Source: Gordionus sp. m RMFG-2023
Lineage: Eukaryota > Nematomorpha > Gordioida > Chordodea > Parachordodidae
Direction: 5' to 3'
DNA: 64,000 bases
Assembly (NCBI RefSeq): GCF_954871325.1
Contig: NC_088778.1
Span: 22,739,120 to 22,803,119 of the forward strand
The notes under the pieces were generated by a model. It was not told the DNA's origin, ran no database searches, and worked only from the letters and a program-made list of their open reading frames with translations. Of this stretch, positions 11,602-25,495 are shown piece after piece (the first letter of the stretch is position 1; every line of letters begins with the position of its first letter). The translations under genes were made by a program, and so were the position numbers.

Positions 11602-13259
11602 TTCCCATCAATGCCTTTCACGTTTTTATATTGGTACTTTTTCTATTAAAAAAACTAAATTATCATTATTCCACTAATAACTAACAAAATATTGCTAATG
11701 TAAAGGAATTATATTTTAGCATATTAAATTGAAAACCCTCTCGTTTACAATAAATACATTATTATAGTACATTTTTGACTAAAACTTTTAAATTACATTT
11801 AAAAATATAGCCAAAAATTATCCATTAATAAGTTTTACTTGAAAAATAATGACTATAATGTATGAAATATAAAGATAGTCTATATTAAATAAGAGTAATA
11901 AATTATTCGTTGATCTAATTGCTTGGTGGTGATAAGAGTAATTTATTGGGCAAGGGGTTATCAATTAAATTTTAAAATTAAATAGGACAAAATATATTTC
12001 TATATACATGACAAAATATTCCCTGGGAGTAAGCCTCTCTCAAAAACCTATACCTATCACCCCCCCCCCCCTCCAAAAAAAATTACACATTTTGAATTAC
12101 ACACTTTTAATTATAATGAGACTCTTCATATATTTTAAATTTTTCAATACTCTATTACCAACTATAAAAAATATGAATACAAATGGTATGCCAATAAATA
12201 TATTTAAAATATTTGCCAGAGTAAATAACACTCCGTACTCATACCAAAAACACTTAATCAGCTAAAATCAGAGCACATAAATTATTTCTTGTGGAGTCGA
12301 ATATAATAAGAACAAATTTGCTTATAAACAAAAGTCTTAGAACTCTTTTGCAATATAAAAACTTATAAAAAAAATTATTTTTATTGGGAAGTAAAAAAAA
12401 CAATGACAATGCCAACTTATTGCCATAACTTTGGCCTAAAAACTACTTTCTAATGAAAAACATTTAACATGGCTGAAAGCAAAGTAGTTAAAAATTGTAT
12501 TTTTTTTTCTTATGGAATAAAATAAATTTCCAATTATTATATTAGACCCAAAGATCTTAGAACTTCTTAATACTAAAACCTTTTAACTGGGCATAAAACA
12601 GGTATTTAAAATATTATACCTTTAGAAAAATATTTTTTTTGTGTAAAAAATGCCAATTAATTACTAGATCCAAAGGTCATCGAATTTTTTTCTAATACCA
12701 AAATCTGTTGATTGGGCTCAAGCAGAGTATTTAAAATTATTACATACTATTTTTATTTTCCGTGTTAAGCAAAAAAAAATGTGCCAATTTTTTACTAAAC
12801 TATTTGGTTTTGGAGTATCTTTCTAATATTAAAAACATTTAACTTGATGAGCCTGCTATTGAACCCATTAAATCATGTTAGATCTGATCCATGTCTCAAT
12901 TTGCCCTCAAATCCTTTAGAAATAATATTCATATGGTTTTAATGACTTAATAAATTTTAATTTATAAATCAATTTTTATTTTGTATCAAAATAAATTACT
13001 ACTATAGATTCCCGATATAAGTGTGAATTTACAAATAGCAGTCATTGTACTAGCGAATAATTATGAATTTGAGAATCGCATTACATTGGCAATATTTCTA
13101 TAAAGTTACAATGGCCCTAAATTTTTTAAATTTTTGGACTAGCCCTAATATTCCAGGGACGACTTGCAAGTTGCAAGGGTTCTATGCAGTGTTCCATTTA
13201 AAAAAAAATAAACCTACCATATTTTTAAAAGGGAAAGACCTATAATTTTTCCTAAAACT
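11602..13259. other. A+T-rich DNA without recognisable genes
   Basis: A short open frame near 12,008-12,265 crosses a C run and has no family features. The stretch 12,400-12,850 holds repeated ACTAAA/TTTGG-like words suggesting old internal duplication, but nothing could be assigned. Confidence 0.4.
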
Positions 13260-13620
13260 ATTATGGTATTTATAAGGTAAGATGGAGGAATAATGGATTT
13301 AGTAGTAGGAATATTATAAGGGACGAAAGGAAGCATAGCATTGGTGTATGTGTACATCATATGCAGAGAGTATTGAAAAAAGAATAACCTGGAGAAGAAT
13401 GATTACAAAGCTTGGATTTGGATAATAGGGAAGTCAATATTGAGACAGTAGAATTAGAGATGAGGGAAACTGATGAAATTTTAACATAAAGGTTCCATAA
13501 ATAGATATTAATAGACGAAAGTGTAAGGAGAATGAATAAGGATATAAAAGAAAAACGAAGAATAGGATATGGAGAAATTCAGATAAATAGGGGATATATA
13601 ATATATGGAAATATATTTAA
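13260..13620 (+). pseudogene. Unidentified decayed coding stretch
   Basis: One + frame from about 13,272 to 13,622 reads like old protein in a markedly purine-rich segment: RWRNNGFSSRNIIRDERKH, SIGVCVHHMQRVLKK, VNIETVELEMRETDEIL, and ILIDESVRRMNKDIKEKRR. The frame has four internal stops (after KKE, PGEE, EILT and RFHK). I do not recognise the family; a transposase fragment is possible. It abuts the left arm of an inverted repeat (13,601-14,000). Confidence 0.35.
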
Positions 13621-14000
13621 GTGACAATTAGAAATGGAGAAAAACAGAAAGAACGTTGAAAAAAAATAGTGAACACATTCATTCATTAAATCACTTTATA
13701 TTTTTTAGTTTAATTTGAATATATAAGAAAATTACCTTATATTATATTTGTGAGAACTAAAATATATCAATTATACAGTCAATTAAGTATATATATAATT
13801 TTGTAGAGCCTAGTTTTAGGTATATATAATATAATGAGCCTTTATTCTCATTTATCACCGCACATATATCATATAAGGTAATTTTCTTATATATTCAAAT
13901 TAAACTAAAAAGTATAAAGTAATTTAATGAATGAATGTGTTAACTATTTTTTTCGACGTTTTTCTCATTTTCTAATTGTCACCATATTTTTCTATATATT
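13601..14000. repeat. Inverted repeat, arms of about 150 bp, spacer about 108 bp
   Basis: The left arm (13601-13752) and right arm (13861-14000) are reverse complements with few differences. Shared words include GACAATTAGAAA, CACATTCATTCATTAAAT and AATATATAAGAAAATTACCT. The arms begin at GTGACAATTAG-type ends. This is possibly a foldback MITE; flanking duplications could not be fixed. Confidence 0.75.
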
Positions 14001-14084
14001 ACAGGTATATTAGAAAACTTGCTTTCATACTTTTTAGAAAGTTGTGATGAAATATTAAATATGCTAAATTTAAGAATTTTAATA

Positions 14085-14930
14085 TACTTTTCAAATAGAT
14101 CTAGATACTGATACATTCACTGAAAATGGATCTAGTATGGATATATCGTATTAAATAGTATTTAGATAGCCACAATAGATTTTATAATTAGTGTGCATAA
14201 GGCTTAATTATAAGATTATTTAAAATTCAAATTTCCAAGTAGCTAAAATTTATCGAGCTGATATCACATTTATATAGAAAAATACATAATTAAAATAATG
14301 ATTTAGATTTTAATAATACATATACAAAATTATTCTAAATAATTTTTAGATATTAATAACTAAACATTCTCAAAATTAATCATTAAGGCACCTCCGTTTA
14401 TCTGTAAAGACATTTTCAGCCATACTTAACTCCTACAGAGATATTTAATGGCAGGCTGGTCGGTATATTTAATAATTAACAACTTTATATTGAGATAATC
14501 ATTAAATATATTTAAATCCCGACACTCATTTTTAAAATTATCATTAAAATTTGATGAGGGTCAAAACTTATATTAATATTTATATCATAATGGGTGTCCA
14601 TAAAATCTAATATTCAATTATTTGATTTCTTTTCAGATAAATATTAATCTAAAAATTATTAATGATAACATAAAATTTACCATGTTGATATCATCCATCC
14701 AATGCGTAAAATAAAATTTGTCGGGTTTATTTTTGTAATGAAATAGTTGGACATATATTAAATGAATTTAATTCAAATATTAATTTTTAATATAGAAAAC
14801 GTAAAATAAAATTCTATAATAATGTATCGAAAAATATATACAGACACCTCTAAAATAGTAATCTAGATACACATATTCATAAAAAGTGTATTTTATAAAT
14901 GTGTATATAGATACCGATCCTACATATTTG
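14085..14930 (-). mobile_element. Degenerate hAT copy (TCTAGATAC family), minus orientation
   Basis: Both ends carry repeated ATCTAGATAC-like words (14,097-14,160 and 14,860-14,925). On - near 14,440-14,390 the residues VAENVFTDKRRCL recall the hAT dimerisation domain. It shares GATAT/GTTGTCATCCAT and AAATTTGTCGGGTTT segments with the copy at 16.9-17.6 kb. The coding sequence is heavily eroded. Confidence 0.6.
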
Positions 14931-16889
14931 TCATTAAATACTTTAACAATCTGATAAATATATATACCAAAAAAAAATTATGATAAAATGTTCTCTATCC
15001 TAAAAATCATGAATACACCATATTATTAAAAAAACATGGTGGAAAATGAATAACAAAAAAAAATGAAACACTTGATGTGATCTTTATATATTCTGATTAA
15101 ACAGATATAGAACATAATATTATTATTTTTCACAAAAACAAATTATTCTCTGTGCTTTCGCATATTAAATTGGCTATATCCGTCTCTGTTTCAGACATTT
15201 TACCATTTTAGAACAATATTTAGAATAGAGACCTGAAAAATCCATTTTTTTCCCAGAGCCCACCAACCATATTGTAACTATTTTAATGTTATGCATTAAA
15301 TTTTAATATTCAGCTAACCTTATAATTATGTTTATTAATCTATAATACAATTTGAAAATATATAGTAAATATTTATATCCTCCTTTTTTAAAAAACTTTT
15401 CTTATTTTTTAAATTTATTTTATAATTGTGATATAATAATATGAAGGAAATTAATATTTTCTCGGGCTATCTCTTTATTTTATTGATGTTACCGTAGTCT
15501 CGGGGCATAACAGGCTGGGGTGACGGGTCGGCCCTGCAGGACTCTAATCTAGATGAGATTGAATTTGAATTTTGAATATATAAATTTATAAAGGTTTAAG
15601 TTCTCGCGTATTAAAAAAATCTCACAAAATGGTCCGGTTTGTGAATTTCATATAAATATAGAGTGAAGCAATAAGGTATTATTTTCTTTTTAAAATTTAT
15701 AGAAATAAAAATTTTTTTAAATTATAATTTTGGTTGAGTTACTAATATTTTCTGAGGATTTGTAAAACATAATCTTATAACTATTTATTTGTACTCAATA
15801 GATTGATTTGCCTCAGTCATTTAATAAATTTGATCAATTAACAGTTTTGCCTTATATATCTTTCAATTTTCCCATTTCTTCCTTAATATTATTTGACATA
15901 AGCTAAGTTAGGTATAAATTCATTAAATGTAGATTCATTTTCGATTATAATTTTAGCAAGGGTTTCATATTTTATTAAGATTTATATTTTTATATAAAGA
16001 TATAATATAATATATAATAATATACATTTAAACTATCTTAATTTATTTATAAAATATCAAAATATGTTTAAAATATTAAGATAATATTGTAGTTTACATC
16101 TAATTTAATTGAAGTTTTTTTTTAACTTGTACTTTATTGTTTTGATTAAAATAACCTTTGAACCTATTTGTTTAAACAAACAAAATTTGTTACAATTTTA
16201 TATCATTCATTTTATTTATAAAAATATTATTAATTTATACCTAAAATTTGTTAAGCTCAGTATATACTGATGTATAATATATTATAAATATTAAATTTCG
16301 TTAAAACAATATCATAATAAATACCCAATGGATATACAAAGAAAGAAAATGAAAGAAATCTCTAAATTTGATGTTTATAAATGAAATTTTAATAAACATG
16401 GTTTAAATTGGTGGTGTATAAACTGATTAAAGTATTTAATAAAGACAAATAATTAAAATGGTAAAATCTTGGAATAATACAAGTAAACTACCGAATAACT
16501 CTTGAATGGTATATTGGGTTGGGGCTTAATTGTTACTACAGAAAAGGCCTGATGATATTTTGGACTGGGCATTTCAATTGCCTCCTATTTTAAAATAAAT
16601 TAAGTTTCTGCAAAGGCTTATGCATTTTTATTGAATATTTTTTAGGATGTAAACATTTTGTGGAAGCAAAAACGGGCATTTTAATTTTTTAAAAGGATAC
16701 ATTGCTATTTGCAACAAGTTAAGTCTAATATTTAAATATTCATTAAATAAAGATTTTGTTTATTGCATGCGCAGGATTTGAGAGCTGCTATAGATATAAT
16801 TTTACGCAAGATACATTTATATTATTTATGTAAGGTGTGGTGAATAAAGCTTTTCTTTTGTTTAAATTGAAATTTTGAAGTGAGATAAA
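14931..16889. other. A+T-rich DNA without recognisable genes
   Basis: Apart from the small hAT-end island near 15.5 kb nothing was recognised. The strongly A+T-rich part at 15,950-16,330 shows no open frame. Confidence 0.4.
15490..15555. repeat. Isolated hAT-like end fragment (CCTGCAGG)
   Basis: A GC-rich island in A+T-rich DNA reads GGGTCGGCCCTGCAGGACTC, like the ends of the elements at 40,111-40,435 and 45,150-45,235. No partner end was located. Confidence 0.4.
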
Positions 16890-17645
16890 AGAAATCTATT
16901 GAATTGATATCTCATCTACATACAAAATATATAATTAAATAATATAATTGTAATTTTAATACAAAATATTTAATTGAATGATAGATAATAATTATTAAAT
17001 TTTAACAATACATATATATAAAGTATATAATTATTTAAGATTATAGATAATAATTGATAGATTTAAAAAATAAAACAAATTTTTATCAATAAGGCACCTC
17101 CGTTTATCTGCAAAGACATTGTTAGCTACACTAAAAAGTCTTTCTGCTGGGGTACTTGACTACAGAGTGAAGTTACATTTAATGAATAACAGCTTTATAT
17201 TGAGATAATCATGATATTAAAATCCCAACACTCATTTTTAAAAAATCATATAAGATGGTGTCAAAACGAATATCAGCTAAGGGGTGCCCAATAAAATCTG
17301 TCTATAAATTTTAATCTAGAAATTTTGATACTATCTTTTAAATTAATATAAATATAATTAATTATAATATAAAATTTACCATGTTGTTGTCATCCATTAT
17401 TTAAAATAAATTTGTCGGGTTTCTTTTTATAATGAAATAAACTAGGATATAATATTTAATGAATTTAATTCAAATATTATAATTCTTAATATAAGAAAAC
17501 GTAAAAAAAATATCATATCAAATGGCATCTAAAACCCAAAATAGTATCTAGATACAGATAATTTTAATAAAAGAATATCAAGATACAGAACACCACATTT
17601 TTATATCTGGATAATTTAAAAACTATGGTATTTTTTTAATTTCTA
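16890..17645 (-). mobile_element. Degenerate hAT copy (TCTAGATAC family) with C-terminal domain remnant
   Basis: On -, 17,161-17,093 reads STPAERLFSVANNVF then ADKRRCLI, the hallmark of the hAT C-terminal dimerisation domain. The segment at 17,540-17,620 carries GTATCTAGATACAG and ATATCAAGATACAG, the subterminal words of this family. It is related to the copies at 14.1-14.9 kb and 61.5-62.96 kb. Boundaries are approximate, and the rest of the transposase is gone. Confidence 0.65.
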
Positions 17646-20590
17646 AATAATAAAATATAAATACCAAAAATTAATATAAATTATGAATATTTTAATTATG
17701 AGATACAGGGGTAACTCTAAAAATGCTGGAACACTATTCAAACTAAATTAGATAGTTAAATAAAACTCGCTATATGTGAGGGCAATGGAGCAGTGTTCCG
17801 AATTTTCTAAAACTTTGAACAACATTTAGTTTAAAATTAAAAAATTATAATGAGTGAAAGAAAATTTACAATCCTTTTTTCGATATTTATTAATGCCAGC
17901 GTTTAAACGTTCTTGTCCCAGTCGAAACGCATGTATTTTAAAACGTTACATAAAAAAAGAATGTTAACAGGAACAAGAATTGAAAGGAATAGTAATTGCT
18001 ATTTAGCAAGTATATATGCGAGGGAATAGTTATTTTTTTTTAAAATTGCTATTATGTTTATAAAATATATCTTGATATTTCGCCATTTTTTTATTATTAT
18101 ACCATCACAGCCCAAAATAAGTCCTAGATTATCAATATATCTAAAAATAAAATGATGTTAAATTTTCAAAAATCAGGTGATAATTTATGAAAAATGGGAT
18201 GATAATTTTAAAATTGCTAATTTTATAAAAGAGGTTCTGCCTTCAAAACGCGTAGCTAACTACACACCTAATTAAATAGATTTTTTGATACATTCTACTA
18301 CATTGGTTTTCTTATCAAAATATATTTTTCAGGTCATTCTTCATTTTACTAAGAGCACCTATATTAATGGGTTCCTCTAACTCCATAAAATCAGTGATTA
18401 TTATTTAATGATAGACTTTTTCAAAATATTTAAAAATTATGTATTTATTATTGAGGAAGAGAGTAGCACCCCTCATACTTATTATGCCTTTTAATAATAA
18501 AATAGCCAATTTAAAAATTGCATGGTCAAATATATTCCACTAATAAAAAAATAAAACAATTTTTAAAACGATATAAATAAAATAATAATTTAATTGAAAA
18601 ATATTGTAAATAATATTGAGGTGGGTTAATAAAATTTAAACCTTCATTATATATATTTTTCTTAAATTAGTAAAAAAAAAACTTTTTTATTTTGAAATAT
18701 TATTTAATTTAAATATATTAACGTAAAATTAAAATTTAAAAAAAAAATGAATATATATTTGTCAATTTTCCTCGTATTAGCCCTTATATACTGTGACTTC
18801 ACAAGTAAAATACATTTTTATACAGTAATTTATATATATTTTTTTTGTTAAATAATATTTTATGATAATAAATATAATTATAGCTTGGCCTACTTTAAAG
18901 CCCATTTCAAAATCAGAACCCAAATAAATCAAATTTTCTTTCATGCTTAGAGGAAAGTATTTTATTTTTCTCAATAATTGAGAGAAATTTAGGCCTTAAT
19001 ATAAAAATATAAAAGAAATAATTATCTTCACCCTAACCCACCCCTAACTATAAGCCTAAAACTAAAATTATTTGATATTAGCTAAATTAGGCTAACACCG
19101 AAATATAAATTGTGAAAGACCTAAACTATAGTCATTAATAGAGGTTTATAGCCTCAAATGCTTAAACTAAACTCTAATACTTATTTTTTTGGATTCAACC
19201 ATATGAATTTCATTTTTTTTTATCTTTTGATTAATTTATACTAAACGAAAATAATGAATTTTTTGTAGCCGCTAACCCGATTCAACGTTTTCAAATTTTT
19301 AATTTATAAAGAAGTTTTGAAATTAATTATACATATTCTAAATATATCATATTTTGATATTGAAATTTATCCTTAATATAGTTTGGTTAATTGTTGTATT
19401 TTTAGCTCATTATTAGCTTAATAAAAGGATTAAACTTAATTTTAAACTAATTGTACCTCATATTTGAAGAAATATAACCTTTTCCTCAATTTTTAGTGAA
19501 TTTTCTTCAGCAGATATATATTAATTGAGCAGAAATAGCTAATTTTTAGCTATTGCCCAGCTCTAATCCTTAATATATATTTATGATTTATAATTTAATT
19601 ATTTATTCTAATAAATCAAGATGGAACTAACGGCTTTTCTGAAAGTAAGATAAAATATATATAAATTATTGAATCGATAAATATAAATAAATAATATATA
19701 AAGATCAGAAGGGTCCTTAGCTTTTGAATATTTATATTCAAAAATATATGATATTGAGGGACATTCAAAACATGTAACTCCTCAGACTCTCATTGTGATC
19801 TTGGAAAGCTTGATTACTATATAGATGTCATAATGTTAGTAGCTGACACAGAGATTTACTCAAGCATATTTTTATTAAATAATAATATATTATAAAACAC
19901 AAATTTTAATAACTTTTATTTAAAATATATTAAGAGCGATAATTATTAAATTAAACTAAGAATAAATAAATTGAATTTTGTTATTTTATAGGGAAAATAG
20001 GAGATAAAAAATAAAAGATGCCAACATGTAATTTTATTAAAATATAAAAATAGGCTGCATTTGTTTCCATCTCTTAAATCGCGCATGGTATTGTATTTCG
20101 GTGTTAGGGAGAACGATGTAGTTCTATTAGAATTATAATCATTTATTCGACCTAATATTTCAGGTCCTGTTCAATCCAAAATTATAAATTATTTTCCATG
20201 TTTAATTTGGTTTTAATTTTTGTTCTTCTTTTATCTCCTTTACTATGATGTATCATTTATTACTATTTATATTATTACTAGCAGATAATCCATCAGGAAT
20301 GGCCGTCGATTCGGATATTTCCCCTTCATTTGATGATGGATAAAGCAGATATTTTGCATCATTAGTTTGATGTGATTTGATTTTTTGATTTTATTTTTAA
20401 AATATGTTAACATTTTATTAGTACCTTCAATATGAACAAATAATTTACATAATGACCATCATCAAATAAGGGAGAAAATAATAGTTTCTTTGTTAAAAAA
20501 TTTGAGCAAAAAATTTTGAAAAAATCAAATTATATCATGAAAAATCACAAAATATTTACTTATAATAAAAAATTTTTGCAAATTTTAGGT
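17646..20590. other. A+T-rich DNA without recognisable genes
   Basis: No exon-like stretch was seen on either strand. Short open frames (for example 18,777-18,974 on -) are low-complexity and lack family features. A slightly GC-richer patch at 19,030-19,180 (ACCCTAACCCACCCC) is unexplained. Confidence 0.4.
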
Positions 20591-20615
20591 AAAATTCTAT
20601 CAAAAATTATGTTTA

Positions 20616-21890
20616 ATAGTGAAGAGCTCCGGTCTTTTTCTAAATTGGAATTGACCATGTCGGATGGGACCAGACCGTTGGACCGTAGGACAAGTCCGGC
20701 TCATCTGATTGCATCTAAAATATGTTTTCTAAAAATCAAAAATAATTCCATTTTTTGCCAATGATTCAAGTGTCATTAGAGATTGAACCATCTGGATTCA
20801 TTCTAGTCTGTTTTTTTGAACTCCTGCTGGGAGACAGCCCATTTAATTGAATATAAAATAACTGATAAATAGCCTTGGATTTCATTTACTTAATCTTTTT
20901 CAGTTTTCTCTGATGCCCCATTTCCCATGAGCCTATTTCTGGCTATTGAATTCCAGCGGGTTTCAACATCAGTTGGAATTTTTTGTCCAATCCCATAATG
21001 ATTTATATTTTTGAAGTAATAATGGAGTTTGAGATATGTTTGTTGTAACCGTCCATAATCACACAATAACTTTCTCAATATCTTAATACAAATAATGTTT
21101 AACACATGTGTCAGACATCCATATGCTGCAAATTTTGGTCTCATGTAAATAGAAAAGTTTTAAAATGTTTACAGCATTATAAGTTGTTAAACTTATTATT
21201 TTTTCCCTCAAATTATATTCAACAATTAATTCTGAGAAACATTTATAGATGTTTTCTACTTAGTAAGGATAGGGTATATCATTAATATATATTATTTCTT
21301 TCATTTTCCATAATTCACCAATAAAGTGGTCATTATAGATATGTATATATGTGGATATATACACCTAATTTACTTGTGCTTAAAGAACTGGACAATATTT
21401 GGAGGCTTTATGTATTTTTCCAAAGTTATCCTTTCTAAAAGTTTGTATAATTCTCTAAGATCATTCAAATTTGAATTTGATTGATTTTTTATTTATACTA
21501 CTATTTTTTAAATCAATAGTTATTCTTTCACCTCCAGAAGAAAGAGATTCAATAAAATTATCATCATCCATTTCTAAAAATAAAATTTAATACCTAATAA
21601 ATTAAATCACATAAATTAAATTTTAACTATTAAATGAAACGGAAGAATAGAAAAAGTAAACGATGAATGAGATATAAAGTGTTAGGCATTAAATAATCAT
21701 GTTTACGTGTCATGTACAGCAATTAAAAAGTAATTCATGGTAAAATTTATATTTTTTTAATCGGTCTTAGGTCGGACAGGACTATTGGACAGTGATGTCA
21801 GATTGATCCGTCCTGTCAGACATAATAGCCAGAAAAGACCGAACTAGACTAGATTGTCAGTTCGACTGGAGCACTGTAAATACTACTGTT
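20616..21890 (-). mobile_element. hAT element remnant with GAGCTCCGGTC / GTGCTCCAGTC ends
   Basis: GC-richer terminal zones lie at 20,625-20,715 and 21,765-21,885 in otherwise A+T-rich DNA. The outermost words are AGAGCTCCGGTC on the left and, inverted, CAGTGCTCCAGTCG on the right. The duplication is unclear. A transposase fragment lies between on -. The zones share GGTC..GGAC..GACCG words typical of hAT subterminal repeats. Confidence 0.6.
20890..21144 (-). pseudogene. hAT transposase fragment
   Basis: A minus-strand open stretch of 84 residues includes YGCLTHVLNIICIKIL and IPTDVETRWNS. The first matches the C-x2-H-x2-N-L block and the second the TRWNS block that lie together in the insertion/RNase H-like region of hAT transposases. 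Neither an N-terminal zinc finger nor a C-terminal dimerisation domain could be read nearby, so this is a partial, non-functional copy. It sits between the GC-rich ends at 20.6 and 21.9 kb, in minus orientation. Confidence 0.7.
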
Positions 21891-23030
21891 TAAGCTTTTT
21901 CAAAAAAATCTTCATTTTACAAAAACTTTGAGAGTTTTTCATTTTGAAGAGCATAACTATGATTTACTATGCTTATATTTTTATTTATTATTAGGAAGAA
22001 TGAGAAGAAGTAACTTTTTTATTACAACTCATAATCTTACAATTTCAATGTTACACTGAAAAATTGTCTCTTAAAAAAAACAATTTGTAAAGTCAAATTT
22101 TTAAGCCAGTCTTAATCCTGCATATTTCTTTTTAAGCAAAATAAAATTCCTTAGTGTGCGCCCTAGTTCATCTTATTTCTTCTTAGAATTATAAATGATC
22201 TGAATAGAATGAAATTTTTAGACTAATATAAATAAGAATCAATATTATTGTTTTAAGTGTAATAGGTGGTAAATAGTTTCATGTTTGTAAAAATAAAATA
22301 ATTGTAACTAGCTACTTCCTAAAATAAAAAATGTAATGATTAACTTACATAGATAGGCACTCCCCTCCTATAGTATGTTTAATTATTCTAGAAAATATTT
22401 TTTTTGAATAACTTAAACAACACTAGTATAGACCTAGCATCAATTTATCGAAATTTCTAATTCTTTTTAAAAGGGTATTTTAGGTGTTTTGGCTGCTTTA
22501 CTGAATGAGGATAGATACAACCTTATTATAAACTTGTTCTAACACAAAAAAATTATTTTAAAAAATAATTTTTTACCCTTAGCTCAATTTTAATAAAATA
22601 ACCATTGATTTCATTTATAATTTGATATTCATTTATCGGATCATAAATCAACAAAATAATATAATGTAGGAAATATTTGTGAAACAAATGGTTTATTGTA
22701 GAGGTTTCTAATGCAAAAGTTTAAAAAAATATATAATCCATAAAATATTAGAATAAGAAACTTAAAAAATCTATATTAAATAAATAGCTTTTACAGTGGC
22801 TAATTTAAAAAATATATTTTATTTATACACAATATTGTGATATTATATTTATTTGCTGCCTATCATTAAATCAATCTTCTTATTAATAACATTTTTCTAG
22901 AAAGAGGTATAATAAAAATATATTATAGATATCACCTGCGTTAGATTGGGAAGAGAAGGCAAAAAAAAAATTTAACATTTATTTATATTCTGTTTAACTG
23001 AAAAAGCAATAAAAATCTTTTGTAATTATT
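21891..23030. other. A+T-rich DNA without recognisable genes
   Basis: Nothing coding or clearly repeated was seen. Short AT-only tracts dominate. Confidence 0.4.
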
Positions 23031-23031
23031 A

Positions 23032-24384
23032 TCTGGGATACGAACCGAAACTAATATCGGTTCAAATTCAGATGAAAATAACGGTTTAGGTTCGGTTCTT
23101 AAAAAATAATAATATCGGTTTGTTCAAACCTCTAAAAATCGGGTTGAACTCTTTTGTAACAAACTTACATTAGAATTATATAAAGAGAAACAAATTTTTT
23201 TATTTCCTTATTAAAAAACGCCTGTATAAAATGATTTTATTATTAATTGCACATTATAAATATTGTCTAATTTATAAATTATAACAAATAAACATTACTC
23301 GTTAACTACAATTGACATTATTTACTTAAAAAAACAATATTGAGCAGTACAATTAAAATATTTTAGATTCCTCTCAATCAATTACATCTATATAGTGAAA
23401 GTATCAATTTTATTGTTGAAAAACATCTACACTGGTCAATTTATTAATTCGGGACACCAATTACTTATATTTTGCTAATATTCAAGATTCATTAATCAAC
23501 TAAATATTTTTAATATTCACTGATCGTTATAAATTTTATATAATCCTTTTTATGTATGAAAACTTTCCAATAAATCAACTCCGGAAGAGGATTCATTTAT
23601 TTGTGCCAATTCATTTTCACTAGAATCTTCCACTCTTATAACAATTTAATTTCAAGCTACACCATATTTTAATAGTATCACACAACCTTATAATTAGATG
23701 TGTAATTTATAATATTATATATAAAGAGGTTAATATTGATTTAAGTCTCTAGATGTTAATAAGCGTGTTTATGAAACTCAATAAAAATAAGGATGTAAAT
23801 ATTTAAAAAATGTCCTAAAATAGCAGTATACAAAAATTTATAAAAATTGTGACATCAATCAAAATTGATTTATATAATATAATCTTTAAAAAAAACAATT
23901 CGAATATAAATAAAAATTTTAGCAATTAACTAATTGTTTTATAATCATAAAATCACGATTCCACCCGATTCACAAGCATTTATTTAGTTGCTCGGCTCAG
24001 GTTCGGATAGAAAATTATTTAATGATTTAGCATAGGCCCATCTAGGATTTCTATAGGGAGAAAGGATTGTATGGCTTTTGCAATAAATTTTATTGGAGGT
24101 ATATAAGTCACTTATTGTACAATATTGACTATATTATATTTTAATAAAAAAAATTTGAAGTATTTACTTTTCTTTCAAATTGTTGTTTATAGTCTTATAT
24201 TATACACATTTATTAGGGGAGGGAGGTGTAGAGGAAAATTTTTTATTAGCTTAAATTGATATTCACGTAAATAGGCAAATTTAGAGTGGGATCTCACTTT
24301 ATCACTCTTTGGTTACGCCTATGGGTTCAGGTTTTTATTAAAAATACCGGCTTATAGGTTCGGCTCAGGTTCGATTTATTCCTG
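23032..24384. mobile_element. Non-autonomous hAT-like element with GAACCGAA / GGTTCGG ends
   Basis: The left zone (23,038-23,150) has GGATACGAACCGAAACTAA and several CGGTT words. The right zone (23,960-24,384) has CGGCTCAGGTTCGGA, GGTTCGGCTCAGGTTCGA and ends ATTCCTG. They face each other as imperfect inverted ends. No transposase was seen. A second element end (TGGTTACGCCTATG at 24,311) is nested near the right side. Confidence 0.55.
24029..24321. mobile_element. Short element related to the CATAGGCGTA family, nested
   Basis: The right end TTGGTTACGCCTATG is the inverse of the CATAGGCGTAACC end at 11,601. The left end CATAGGCCCATCTAGGATTT is a degenerate match. A G-rich stretch (GGGGAGGGAGG) lies inside. 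Boundaries are tentative. Confidence 0.45.
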
Positions 24385-25281
24385 CTTATTACATATTAAA
24401 CTTCTATAACAACTTTGCATATAGATAGACATTGTAAATATTAAACTTTAATCAAAGGCGCATGGATGGGGCAAACGTCTTTTGAACACCTCCTTTGCAT
24501 AGCATCACTGTAATTCATCCTATTTCAGTTATCGCGTCCCTGGGATGCACCCCTTCCCTAAAAATAAAAGATATGTAAAACATCTTTTGGCCTCATACCC
24601 TCTATTACTTTTTTTCGATACTAAAAATGCTTACCATATTTATTAATAGAGAATTATACAAGAACAATAATTGGTAAGAGATTTTCATGACAACTTATAA
24701 TTTTTATAAAATTTTCGCTTCATTTATAAAATAAATTCGTCTTATGAAAGAAAACTTGAAAAGTCTTATGTTTTCAACAAATGTCTTAAATTTTAAGTTT
24801 GAATACATTATATTTTAATCATTTTATAAACAAAAAAATCAGTAAACTTTGACTTAGAGCTAGAAATAACAAAAAATAGTTTTGATAACAATTTTCAAAA
24901 TTCTGAATTTGTTATCTTATTGGCTTAGTATAATAGAAAGATAATCCTGATGAACTTTCAAGATTTTGTTGAAATAATATATTTATTTATATTAAAAAAT
25001 TCAGCTATAAGAAAGATAATATATTAGGTTAACTTATGTTCTACTGTTCCCTAAAAGGATTAAATCCCTCAAATTTTTATTGAACGATATGTTCAATTCA
25101 ATAAAATTTCATATCATACTGTATCATCAAAAATTTATAAAAAATACAAACAATTTTTTTTTAAATTTTCTTAAAACACAAGGGTTTTCAATATCTTTTA
25201 GTACATTATAGATAGGTCTTATTTATGAATATTATAAAAAAAAATTGAGATACAATCGATAAACAACATCATGATCTAGAC
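24385..25281. other. A+T-rich DNA without recognisable genes
   Basis: Includes a slightly GC-richer patch at 24,460-24,605 of unknown origin. No coding frame was recognised. Confidence 0.4.
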
Positions 25282-25495
25282 TAATGTTGTCAAAAATCTT
25301 AATTTAGCCGATTTTTATAAAATTGATCTAAACCAAGATTTAACCCAAAAATATTTACTAAGCCTCGGGATTTTCTCAAAAGAGTACCAAACATTTCTGT
25401 TTTTCACAAAATTTTAAAACAGGAATATATTTTTTTGGCTAAAATTTTGATTTTGTTTTTTTCTAAATTGGCCTAATAGAGGTTTTTAACAAAAT
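25282..25495. repeat. Palindromic MITE copy M2
   Basis: The most decayed copy of the GTGTTAAACGG family. It keeps the GCCGATTTTTATAAAAT left part, the CCTCGGGATTTTCTC centre and the TTTTTGGCTAAAATTTTGA right part in family order. Confidence 0.5.

Noticed and set aside
12008-12265. 85-codon open frame on +
   Set aside because: Runs through a C homopolymer, no family features, and composition like the surrounding non-coding DNA.
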